From: Blastochloris sulfoviridis
GTDB lineage: Bacteria > Pseudomonadota > Alphaproteobacteria > Rhizobiales > Xanthobacteraceae
Reading direction: 5' to 3'
DNA: 64,000 bases
NCBI RefSeq assembly: GCF_008630065.1
Contig: NZ_VWPL01000010.1
Location: 62,001-126,000 of the forward strand
Made by a program: the position numbers and the translations under genes. The notes under the pieces are model-generated. The model was not told the origin of the DNA. It searched no databases and saw nothing but the letters and a program-made list of their open reading frames with translations. Shown one piece after another: positions 48,312 to 57,200 of this stretch; position 1 is the stretch's first letter, and each line of letters starts with the position of its first letter.

Positions 48312-50468
48312 ATGACAGCCAACTACTTCAATGATTCTCCAATCACCTCGCCCAAAGAGGATCGATTCGGTATCGACCACTTCGCCCGTGCACTCGCTGG
48401 CAGCATCAGTGAGTTAAGTACGCCGATAGGTTCGGCCATCGCGATCAATGGCCCGTGGGGGTCTGGCAAAAGCAGCGCGGTAAACCTCATACGACATCAT
48501 CTCCGTTCTCTCCAAGGCGAGGACAAACTCGGCATCATCGATTTCCAGTGTTGGTGGTTTCGCGGTGAGGAGGCACTTACACTTGCCTTCTTACAAAGAT
48601 TATATTCTACGCTCGAAAAAAGTCTTGGCGAAAAGGCCAAAGACCTCATTCCGAAGATCGGAAAAAAGCTCTTGCAAGCGGGCCCTGTGGTTGGACCCGC
48701 CATAAATCTCGCAACCGGCGGCGTCTGGGGTAGCCTTGTTGGCAACTCGGTAGATTTTGCGAAGCGCTTTTTCTCCGATAGCGACACTGTTGAAACGCTA
48801 TTTCAGCGCTTATCCAATGCACTAGAATGTCAAAATCGACGCTTTCTTGTGATTATTGATGATATCGATAGATTAACGCCAGACGAAGCGTTATTGATAT
48901 TCCGGCTAGTAAAATCGGTCGGACGTCTGCCAAATATCATGTATCTCCTTGTTTTTGATAGAGAGTTAGCGGAAAAAGCAGTTAAACAAATATACCCCTC
49001 TGAAGGCCCGCAATTTCTTGAGAAAATAATTCAAGCCAGCTTTGAGTTACCACTACCTGCGCGTGATGACCTCAACAGCGCTTTCTTGTTGGAAATAGAT
49101 CGAAGGTGCGGATCACCTTGTGATGAGGAAGAAGTGCGCCGGTTTATGAACATTTTTTATGATACCGTTTCACCCTATCTCAATACGCCGCGCGATTTGG
49201 CCAGGATTTTAAATGCGATTGCAGTGAGTTGGCCGCCCGTTGCAAAGGAGGTCAATCTTGCTGATTTTGTGGGACTTGAAGTTATTCGGGTCTTCGAACC
49301 TACCATTTACAACTCAATTCGAACCAATAAAGAGCTGCTATGCGGCACTAAACCTACATATCATACAGGCGCAAAAGATAATAATATCGAATTTTTTATT
49401 GCTTTATGTCCCGAAAAATACCAAAGTAATATTAGTTGTGCATTGAAACGCCTATTCCCGCGCCTTGAGAACATTATTTACGGAACTGATTCTCTGCAGC
49501 AATGGGAGGAGCACAGACTTGTTTGCACTCAGAAGCATTTCGACACATATTTCCGGATGGCAGTTGGCGACAACACCCTTCCTATAAATGAGATAGAAAA
49601 ACTTATCCAGCGCTGCGGTGATCAAGATTACGTTAAAAATACCTTCAAACATGCAATTAATGTGGTTCGCAAAAATGGCAAATCGAGAGTTCCCCTGCTG
49701 CTTGACGAACTGAATGTTCATGCTGGCAAGGTCGATAAGGCAAATTTCCAGCCGTTGATATCGGCCATTTTCGAGATTGCGGATGACATTGATCTCGCTG
49801 CCGATAAGGAGCATGGCTTCTCTATCGGGGACAATCACCTAAGAATTCACTGGCTCATTCGCAAGCTGACATTTGAACGCTGCGACTTGCCGGAGCGAAG
49901 CTCTATTTTGTGGGAGGCAACTCAAAAATCACAATTGGGATGGCTCGTCGACTTCACGCGATCAGCCATAGGAGATTATCACCCTAGGGTCGGCAGACAG
50001 CCCGAGCCGCCCGAGAAGTGCCTAATTGAAAAGAAGCGCATTGGCGAGCTCAAGGCACACGCGATAAAAATGATTGAAAATTCAGCGGAGAGCGATTGCC
50101 TTATCTCCCATCCACGCCTGTTATATATACTGTTTTGTTGGCGTGATTTCGTTGAAGACAATACAGACATCACGAGAGAATGGACAGCCAGACAGCTTTC
50201 AATCAACACTTCTGTTGCGTTGCTCGCAAAGGCTTTTACATCGGAAAGCTGGTCGCAAGGGATGGGGATGTTCGGACTCGGCGACAGGGTCGCAATACGT
50301 CACACTCAAGCCGCAGTAGATAGCCTGAATTTACTCATGGATGTAGAAGCCTTTCGCCGTCGCCTCGAAGAACTCGAAAAGAGTCAGGCACTTGAAGAGC
50401 CATATAATTCATACGTACTCACCTTCCTTGACGCTTGGCGAAAGAGGGACCGCAGGGAAGACGATTGA
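48312..50468 (+). CDS. KAP-family P-loop NTPase inserted between nifA and nifB
   Basis: A 718-residue KAP NTPase. Walker A is GPWGSGKSS (residues 47-55), Walker B is FLVIIDDIDRL (177-187), and SFELPLPARDD and LNTPRDLARILNAI are typical downstream blocks. A hydrophobic segment (about 119-146, with GPAINLATGGVWGSLVG) between the Walker motifs is where KAP proteins often carry membrane helices. KAP NTPases are patchily distributed and some act in phage or plasmid defence; the role of this one is unknown. The gene is strikingly AT-rich with codon use unlike its neighbours. It lies on the opposite strand to nifA and nifB, so horizontal acquisition is likely. Confidence 0.85.
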   Translation: MTANYFNDSPITSPKEDRFGIDHFARALAGSISELSTPIGSAIAINGPWGSGKSSAVNLIRHHLRSLQGEDKLGIIDFQCWWFRGEEALTLAFLQRLYSTLEKSLGEKAKDLIPKIGKKLLQAGPVVGPAINLATGGVWGSLVGNSVDFAKRFFSDSDTVETLFQRLSNALECQNRRFLVIIDDIDRLTPDEALLIFRLVKSVGRLPNIMYLLVFDRELAEKAVKQIYPSEGPQFLEKIIQASFELPLPARDDLNSAFLLEIDRRCGSPCDEEEVRRFMNIFYDTVSPYLNTPRDLARILNAIAVSWPPVAKEVNLADFVGLEVIRVFEPTIYNSIRTNKELLCGTKPTYHTGAKDNNIEFFIALCPEKYQSNISCALKRLFPRLENIIYGTDSLQQWEEHRLVCTQKHFDTYFRMAVGDNTLPINEIEKLIQRCGDQDYVKNTFKHAINVVRKNGKSRVPLLLDELNVHAGKVDKANFQPLISAIFEIADDIDLAADKEHGFSIGDNHLRIHWLIRKLTFERCDLPERSSILWEATQKSQLGWLVDFTRSAIGDYHPRVGRQPEPPEKCLIEKKRIGELKAHAIKMIENSAESDCLISHPRLLYILFCWRDFVEDNTDITREWTARQLSINTSVALLAKAFTSESWSQGMGMFGLGDRVAIRHTQAAVDSLNLLMDVEAFRRRLEELEKSQALEEPYNSYVLTFLDAWRKRDRREDD

Positions 50469-50519
50469 TAAGGAACTCAACGAGACGGGGGCGTTTAATG
50501 GCAATAGCAATCTTGTCTC

Positions 50520-52274
50520 TCAGAACCGCTTGATCGGGATGCCGTGCTTCTTCAGCGCGTAGCCGATCTGGCGCGGCGTGATGCCGAGGATGCGTGCGGC
50601 CTTCGCCTGCACCCAGCCCGAGCGCTCCATGGCGTCGAGCAGCCGCTCGCGCTCGGCCGCGCCGCGGTGGCCGTCGAGCGGGTAAGCGTCGGGCAGCGGC
50701 TCATCGCGGACGGGCGGCGGCGGCTCCGCCTCGGCCACCGGCGCGCGGGGGTGGGTGTGGGTCTGCGGTGCCACCGGCAGCGGGATTTCCGGCAGCGGCC
50801 GGTTGCCCGAGGCTGCCGCCTGCCCCTTCCACAGCACCGACGACAGGCACTGGTCGAGCCGGCAGGCGAAATCGTCGTGGGTAATCACCGGCCCGTGGGC
50901 GAGCGTGGCGGTGCGCTGCACGCAATTCTCCAGCTCGCGCACATTGCCGGGGAAGTAGCAGTTCGACAGCACCTGGAGCGCGCCCGGCGCGAACGTCAGC
51001 TTGCGGTCGTTCTCGGCGTTGAAGCGCTCCAGGAACGCCGCGGCGAGCAGCGGAATGTCGGTCTTGCGCTCGCGCAGCGGCGGCAGCAGCAGCGGCACGA
51101 CGCTGATGCGGTAGTAGAGGTCGGCGCGGAAGTCGTTGCGCGCCACCGCCTCCTCCAGATTGCGGTTGGTGGCGGTGACGATGCGCACGTCGACCTTGAT
51201 GGTCTTGGTGCCGCCGACCCGCTCGAACTCGCTCTCCTGCAGCACGCGCAGCAGCTTGGCCTGGAAGGCCGGCGAGATCTCGCCGATCTCGTCGAGGAAG
51301 AACGTGCCCTTGTCGGCGAGCTCGAAGCGGCCCTTGCGCGCATTCAGCGCGCCGGTGAACGCACCCTTCTCGTGGCCGAACAGCTCTGATTCCAGCACCG
51401 ACTCGGGCAGCGCGGCGCAATTGACCTTGATGAACGGGCCGTCGGCGCGCGGCGACATCTCGTGGATGGCGCGGGCGAACAGCTCCTTGCCGGTGCCGGA
51501 TTCGCCGCGCAGCAGCACCGGCGAGTGCGACTTGGCGACGATCTCGATCTTGCGCAGCACCGAGCGGATGGCCGGGCTGTCGCCGACGATGCCGCCGACC
51601 TTGACGGGCTTGCCGCTGTCGGGCGGCACCTTGAACTCGGAGAGCTGCTTCTGCAGCCGGTGGGTCTCGGCGATCAGCCGGTCGCGGTCGCGCGCCACCA
51701 CGCGGTGGAGCTGCACGGTCTGGCCGATGAGGTTGGCGACCATGGTGAGGAAGCGCACATCGACGTCGAAGCGGAACACCGCCTTGCCGTCCCAGATGCG
51801 GTCGATGGTCAGCGTGCCCACCACCTTGGCGCCGATGCGGATCGGCACGCCGATGAAGGAGACGGTGGAGGCGTCGTCGCCGCCCTGCATGGCGGCAATG
51901 TCGGCTTCGCTGAACAGCGGATGGCCGGCGATGTTCTGGGCCACCAGCGGCACGCCGGTGGCGATGATCTGGCCGACCGCCAGTTCCGGCAGGCGGGCGC
52001 GGTAGCGCGCGTCCGACCCCTCGCTCCAGCCGGCGCCGACCACGATGTCGGGCACGCCGTCGTCGGCGAGCAGCGAGATGATGCCGTGGCGCATCTGCAT
52101 GAAGGACCACAGAAGGCCCATCACGTTGGACAGCGTGGTCTCCAGCCGGTTCGGCGAGGCCAGGATCTTCGAGATCTCGTAGACGCCGGTGAGCGCGATC
52201 TCGCTGAACGGCACGGAAGCACCTGCAGTTGCGTGCGACGTCGGGACGAGAACATCAAGGGGACCGTGGTTCAT
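50520..52274 (-). CDS. nifA: Nitrogen-fixation transcriptional activator NifA
   Basis: A sigma-54-dependent enhancer-binding protein. The 584-residue chain has an N-terminal GAF domain (about 35-185), an AAA+ domain with GESGTGKE and GAFTGA (about 257 and 303), and a C-terminal helix-turn-helix ([25 protein letters not shown]-type). Four cysteines at 439, 451, 471 and 476 give Cys-X11-Cys-X19-Cys-X4-Cys, the motif of oxygen-sensitive NifA. A Pro-rich linker of about 60 residues follows. It lies downstream of fixR on the same strand and is probably transcribed with it. Confidence 0.97.
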   Translation of the reverse strand: MNHGPLDVLVPTSHATAGASVPFSEIALTGVYEISKILASPNRLETTLSNVMGLLWSFMQMRHGIISLLADDGVPDIVVGAGWSEGSDARYRARLPELAVGQIIATGVPLVAQNIAGHPLFSEADIAAMQGGDDASTVSFIGVPIRIGAKVVGTLTIDRIWDGKAVFRFDVDVRFLTMVANLIGQTVQLHRVVARDRDRLIAETHRLQKQLSEFKVPPDSGKPVKVGGIVGDSPAIRSVLRKIEIVAKSHSPVLLRGESGTGKELFARAIHEMSPRADGPFIKVNCAALPESVLESELFGHEKGAFTGALNARKGRFELADKGTFFLDEIGEISPAFQAKLLRVLQESEFERVGGTKTIKVDVRIVTATNRNLEEAVARNDFRADLYYRISVVPLLLPPLRERKTDIPLLAAAFLERFNAENDRKLTFAPGALQVLSNCYFPGNVRELENCVQRTATLAHGPVITHDDFACRLDQCLSSVLWKGQAAASGNRPLPEIPLPVAPQTHTHPRAPVAEAEPPPPVRDEPLPDAYPLDGHRGAAERERLLDAMERSGWVQAKAARILGITPRQIGYALKKHGIPIKRF

Positions 52275-52382
52275 CGTTTCATTCCCGTCGCTCGTGGGCG
52301 CTTCGCTCCCCCGTTGTTATGTTTGTTCGGTGCATGTTGGATTTTAAAATACATTCAAATTGACGTTTTGTCTTGTCCGTTA

Positions 52383-52421
52383 TGCCTGCAGCCCGTCACG
52401 CCCCCGTGCGGGCTGCAGGCA
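52383..52421. promoter_or_regulatory. 13-bp perfect inverted repeat in the fixR-nifA spacer
   Basis: TGCCTGCAGCCCG pairs with CGGGCTGCAGGCA across a 13-base loop. In the fixR-nifA transcript this would form a very stable hairpin about 110 bases before nifA. The 315-base spacer (52275-52589) also has an AT-rich tract near 52330-52375 and otherwise no gene. Confidence 0.75.
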
Positions 52422-52589
52422 TTGTTGCAGGCGATACTGTGACTTTGTCGGAATCATATCCGCTGTCCCGCCGATTTGGCGATGGCCGCTGCCATCACAC
52501 TCACGGCATTATACGTAGTCCCGCTGCCTATTCGACGCCCTTCCGTCGAGAAGGTTCCCGGCCGGCAGGCCGGTCCGGGCGCTCCCTGT

Positions 52590-53591
52590 CTACAGATGCT
52601 GTCCGCCATTGATTTCGATCTCCGTGCCGGTGACGTAGCTCGATGCGTCGGAGCACAGGAAATAGATCACCTCCGCCACCTCCTCCGGTGTGCCGATCCG
52701 TCGCATCGGGATGGTGGGCGCCAGCCGCTCGGCGGTTTCCGGCGATAGAATTTCGGTCTTGATCTCGCCCGGGGCAATCGCGTTGACCCGGATGCCGTGC
52801 GGGGCGAAATCGTGGGCCATCTCGCGAGTCAGGCAGGCCAGCGCCGCCTTGGAGGTGGCGTAGGCGGTCCCGGCGAAGGGATGGACGCGCGAGCCGACGA
52901 TCGAGGTGACGTTGACCACGCTGCCGCGCGCCGCCGCCAGCTCCTCGAACAGGCCGCGCGCCAGCAGCATGGGCGCGAGGAAATTCACCTGGATCACCTG
53001 CAGCCAGGTATCCACCGGCGTCACCAGCGAGCTCATCCGCCGCCCTTCCTCGGTCTTGGGCGACACGCCGGCATTGTTGACCAGCGCGTGCAGCGGCTTG
53101 CCGCCAAGCTTGGCCTTGATGTCGTGGATGGCGAGCTGCAGCGCCCGGCGGTCGGACAGGTCGACCTGCACATGGTCGTCCGGCCCCTCCTCCCACGGGC
53201 AGCGCTGGCGGTTGAAGGGCTGGCGCGAGCAGGTGATGATCCGCCAGCCGGTCTCCGAGAAGCGGCGCACCGTGGCGTGGCCGATGCCGCGCGAGGCGCC
53301 GGTCAGCACCATGGTCCGGCCGAGGTCGGGCAGCGCGTGCGGGTGGGCGTGCGGATGGCCCTCGGCGTGGGCGTGCATCGCCGCCGGGTCCGCCGAATGG
53401 ACCGGGCAGCCGCCGCCCGCGGCCGGGGCCGGCCCGTGAACGGATGGCGCTTGAACGGATGGCGCTTGAACGGGCGTCTGCGCGGATGGCGCGTGCGCGG
53501 ACGATGCGTGCGCGGATGACGGGCAGCCGGGCGGCCGATCGGCCGATGCGAGGGCCGGAGCGGACGGCGGGGCGGGGGGAGCGTCGGTCAC
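52590..53591 (-). CDS. fixR: Short-chain dehydrogenase FixR with a His-rich N-terminal extension
   Basis: FixR is an SDR encoded upstream of nifA in Bradyrhizobium; its substrate is unknown. The 333-residue protein has the Rossmann motif TGASRGIG (97-104), NNAG at 172-175, catalytic Ser 230 and Tyr 244/Lys 248 (YATSK). The first 90 residues are unusual: Pro/Ala/Ser repeats (QAPSVQAPSVHGP), GGGCPVH, and the His cluster HAHAEGHPHAHPHALPD, which could bind metal. A sigma-54 promoter and two NifA sites lie upstream, so fixR-nifA is probably self-activating. Confidence 0.88.
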   Translation of the reverse strand: MTDAPPAPPSAPALASADRPPGCPSSAHASSAHAPSAQTPVQAPSVQAPSVHGPAPAAGGGCPVHSADPAAMHAHAEGHPHAHPHALPDLGRTMVLTGASRGIGHATVRRFSETGWRIITCSRQPFNRQRCPWEEGPDDHVQVDLSDRRALQLAIHDIKAKLGGKPLHALVNNAGVSPKTEEGRRMSSLVTPVDTWLQVIQVNFLAPMLLARGLFEELAAARGSVVNVTSIVGSRVHPFAGTAYATSKAALACLTREMAHDFAPHGIRVNAIAPGEIKTEILSPETAERLAPTIPMRRIGTPEEVAEVIYFLCSDASSYVTGTEIEINGGQHL

Positions 53592-53639
53592 GGCCTCAGT
53601 CCTGCGCTGCGGACCGCCGTTCCCCGGCGGTCCGTGATG

Positions 53640-53758
53640 CGGTTTCCGGCCGATCCCTTCGGGATACCGGAAACGGTCTCTCCGAAAGATCCTTGTTCGA
53701 CAACGGGATCTTCGGCGATCTGAATGCGGTTTCCGGCCCTGTAGGCCGGAAACCGCAT
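53640..53758. repeat. Two family D palindromes upstream of fixR
   Basis: GGTTTCCGGCCGATCCCTTC with its complementary arm ending near 53675, and TGCGGTTTCCGGCC with GGCCGGAAACCGCA at 53725-53758. Both are near-perfect inverted repeats in the fixR leader. Confidence 0.75.
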
Positions 53759-53802
53759 GAAGGGATCATGACGGGTTTTCACGACAAGCGAATATCAGCC
53801 GA

Positions 53803-53818
53803 AGCAATTTCCACACCA
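53803..53818 (-). promoter_or_regulatory. Probable sigma-54 promoter of fixR-nifA
   Basis: The minus strand reads TGGTGT-GGAAA-TTGCT, with the GG-N10-GC spacing and the same TTGCT -12 box as fixA, hesB, nifE and fdxD. It lies 48-83 bases from the two NifA sites. The fixR leader would be about 200 bases. Confidence 0.65.
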
Positions 53819-53865
53819 GATGGGCGATGTTTGGGCGGCGGCGGCGCGCGCGGGCTCCCTGACTT

Positions 53866-53881
53866 TGTCGGGTTCCAAACA
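53866..53881. promoter_or_regulatory. NifA upstream activator site 1 (fixR / nifJ)
   Basis: TGT-CGGGTTCCAA-ACA is an exact TGT-N10-ACA match between the divergent fixR-nifA and nifJ units. Confidence 0.75.
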
Positions 53882-53885
53882 GGAT

Positions 53886-53901
53886 TGTGTGCGCCGCAAC
53901 A
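53886..53901. promoter_or_regulatory. NifA upstream activator site 2 (fixR / nifJ)
   Basis: TGT-GTGCGCCGCA-ACA is an exact match 20 bases from the first site, two helical turns apart. Confidence 0.75.
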
Positions 53902-54164
53902 CGGGGCGCAACGGTTCTCGTTCTGTGCCGCCCAAGCACCTAGGGAAGGATCGCGTCATAGTGTCATGCGACATCTTACGGATGAACGCCGCACACAGAA
54001 GTGGCGAGTTGTTTTCGAACGGACGTCCAGGGATTCCGCTGAGTTTGGTTTGCGAACGACTTGCGGGATCCGCGAACTAGTCTGCCGGCGCTAGGTTCTT
54101 CCCCCAATCGGCGGCCTCCGGCAACGGTCTAGCCAAAAAGTGGACATGGACATGCCAACGTCAC

Positions 54165-54180
54165 AGGCACTATAAGCGCG
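54165..54180 (+). promoter_or_regulatory. Weak sigma-54 candidate for nifJ
   Basis: AGGCAC-TATAA-GCGCG keeps GGCAC and the GG-N10-GC spacing, but the -12 box is poor. Alternatives with the same spacing exist at 54119 and 54141. The rest of 53902-54164 shows no gene. Confidence 0.3.
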
Positions 54181-54275
54181 GCGTGGCGTTGCGGTGGGCA
54201 GCGACCCCCGCGAGTGGACGCGATGCTCGTTCGGAGCAGGTCGCGCGATGCGCTTTACCCATACGGACTTGGCAC

Positions 54276-57200
54276 ATGAACGCAAAGTATCCCGGCATTC
54301 CCAGCGTAATTCACGGCAACGGCGCGGTTGCCCAGGTCATGGGCCACGTCTGCGGCGGCGTTATCGGCTATCCGATCACCCCGTCCACCGAGATTTCCGA
54401 GATCTATGAAGCGTTCCGCGCCGGCGGCGGCTGCAACGTCTGGGGCAAGCACCCCTTCTTCTTCGAGCCCGAGGGCGAGCACTCCGCCCAGTCGGGCGCG
54501 CTCGGCGCGGCGCTGACCGGCGGCAAGTACGTCTCCAACGCCTCCTCCTCGCAGGGCATCCTGTACGGGCTTGAATCCCACTACGTCACGGTGGGCAAGC
54601 GCGTCGGCGGCTTCGTGCTGCAGGTGGCCGCCCGCGTCGTCACCAAGCACTCGCTCAACGTGATGGCCGGCCACGACGACGTCTATGCGCTCTTGCAGTC
54701 GGGCTACACCATCCTGTTCGGCTCCAACCCGCAGGAAGCGGCCGACCTCGCCGCCATTGCCTATAAAGTGAGCGCCAACTCGCTGATCCCGGTCGCCAAC
54801 GCCATGGACGGCTTCGCCACCAGCCACATGATGTGCGAAGCCCTGATGCCGGAGCCGGAACTGCTGCACGAGTTCTTAGGCGACCCGGCCGGCCGCATGC
54901 CCTGCCCCACCGTCGCCCAGGAGATCCTGTTCGGCGCCAAGGGCCGGGTGTTCCAGCTCAAGCAGTATCTCGGCAAGCACCAGGGCGATTTCGCCGGCGA
55001 CGCCTTCGTCAAGATCAAGGAGTATCTCGACACCTACGCCTCGGTGATCGAGTCCGACAATGACGGCGGCCTGATCGAGGCCACGCTGCGCTGGATCCCC
55101 GAGGAGCTGCAGGGCCAGTGGCGCCGCCAGTGGCTGAACGCCTTCGAGAAGGGCACCCGCCAGCGCGTGCCGGCGCTGGTCGACATCAACAATCCCGGCC
55201 TCACCGGCGGCGTGCAGAACCAGCCCGACTTCCAGGCCGGCTCGGTCGACCACCGCACCCACTTCGTCGCCGAGGTGCCGCGCTTCGTGCGCGAGGCCAT
55301 GGCCGAGTACTCCGCCCTCACCGGCCGCGAGTACAAGCCCGTCCACACCTTCATGTGCGAGGACGCCGAGCACGTGGTGGTCGGCCTGGGCTCGGTCACC
55401 GACGACGCCGAGGCCGTCGCCACCTATCTGCGCAGCCAGGGCAAGAAGGTCGGCGTGGTGTCGGTGAAGCTGCTGCAGCCGTTCCCGGAGGCGGAACTGG
55501 TCGCAGCATTGGTCGGCAAGAAGGCCGTCACCGTGCTGGAGCGCTCGGACGTCACCGCGCTCACCAGCTTCGTCACCCAGGCGCTGTTCAAGGGCGTCGA
55601 GAACGCCGCGGGCGAACGCCACCCCGGCATCCCGGCCATCAAGACCCTGCCCAAGATCACCACCGCGATCTTCGGCCTCGGCGCCCACGATTTGCAGCCG
55701 CGCCACCTCGTCGCCGCCTTCAAGAACATGGAGACGAAGAACGCGCCGTTCGTCTATCTCGGCTCGCAGTTCTTCGCCAAGAACCCCTCGCCCAAGCTCG
55801 CCGCGCTGCAGGAGCGGCTGAAGGCCGCCTATCCCGACACCGAGCTGATGGCGCTCGAGACCGAGCCCAACCCGAACCTGCTGCCGCCCTCGGCCTTCCG
55901 CATCCGCTTCCACTCGGTCGGCGGCTACGGCACGGTGGCCACCGGCAAGCTGCTCACCGACATCCTGGCCGGCGTGCTCGACCTGCACTCCAAGGCCGCG
56001 CCGAAATACGGCTCCGAGAAGAGCGGCGCGCCGACCAACTACTACATCACGCTGAGCCCCGAGACGGTGAAGCTGACCAACGCCGATCTCGAGGACGTCG
56101 AGATCGTCGTGTCGCCCGACCACAAGGTGTTCAGCCACGCCAATCCGCTGCGCGGCCTGGTCGAGGGCGGCACCTTCGTCCTGCAGTCCAACCTCTCCCC
56201 GCTCGACGTGTGGAAGGAGCTGCCGGAGCGCGCCCGCAAGACCATCCGCGACAAGAAGATCAAGATGTTCATCGTCGACGGCTTCGCGGTGGCCAAGCGC
56301 CACGCGCCGACGCCGGAGCTCGAGACCCGCATGATGGGCATCGCCTTCATCGGCGCGGTGTGCGGCAAGGTCGACCGCATCACCGCCGGCGCCTCGCTGG
56401 ACACCATCCTCACCAAGGTGCGCCAGCAGATCGCCAAGAAGTTCGGCTCCAAGGGCGGCGCCGTCGTCGAAGGCAACATGGCGGTGATCAAGGAGGGCCT
56501 GGAGGCAACCCAGGCGCTCGACTACACCTTGCCGGAGTTCGCCGCCGTCGAGGCCGAGACCACAGCCAAGGCCGCCCGCACCGTCGCCATCTCGGCCGCG
56601 ATGTGCCGCACCGGCGGCATCGCGCCGAGCGAAGGCTTCTTCGACCGCGAATACTATGACGAGATGATCGCCGCGCCGTTCCGCGACGGCACCATCGCCG
56701 AGGCCCCCGTGCTGCCCGGCTCGGGCATGTTCATTCCCGCCGGCTCGGCCGCGTGGAAGGACAAGGGCCTGTTCCGCCGCGACGTGCCGGAGTTCGACCC
56801 CGACCTCTGCACCGGCTGCATGGAATGCACGCTGGTGTGCCCGGATGCCGCCATCCCCAACACCGTCCACGACATCCAGGACCTGCTGGCCACCGGCATC
56901 AAGCACCTCGACGTGCCGGAGGCCCAGCGCGACGCGCTGCGCGGCCAGCTCTACCCGCTGGCCGAGGCGGTGCGCGAGGTCTATCGCGCCACCAAGGATG
57001 CCATCGCGTTCGACGCGGCGGTGGCCGAGGCGGCTGCCAGCATCGACACCGACAACGCCACGCTCAAGCGCAACCTCGGCCGTCTCGCCGAGACGCTGGC
57101 GCTGTTCCCGGTGGCCCGCACCCGGCCGTTCTTCGACGCCATGGAGAAGGACAAGCCCGGCACCGGCGGCCTCTACTCGGTCGCCATCGACCCGTGGAAG

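Noticed and set aside
54141-54156. TGGACA-N5-ATGCC as the nifJ sigma-54 promoter
   Set aside because: The GG-N10-GC spacing is right, but both boxes are poor. Three candidates with equal spacing exist in this spacer and none stands out, so only one weak candidate was listed.
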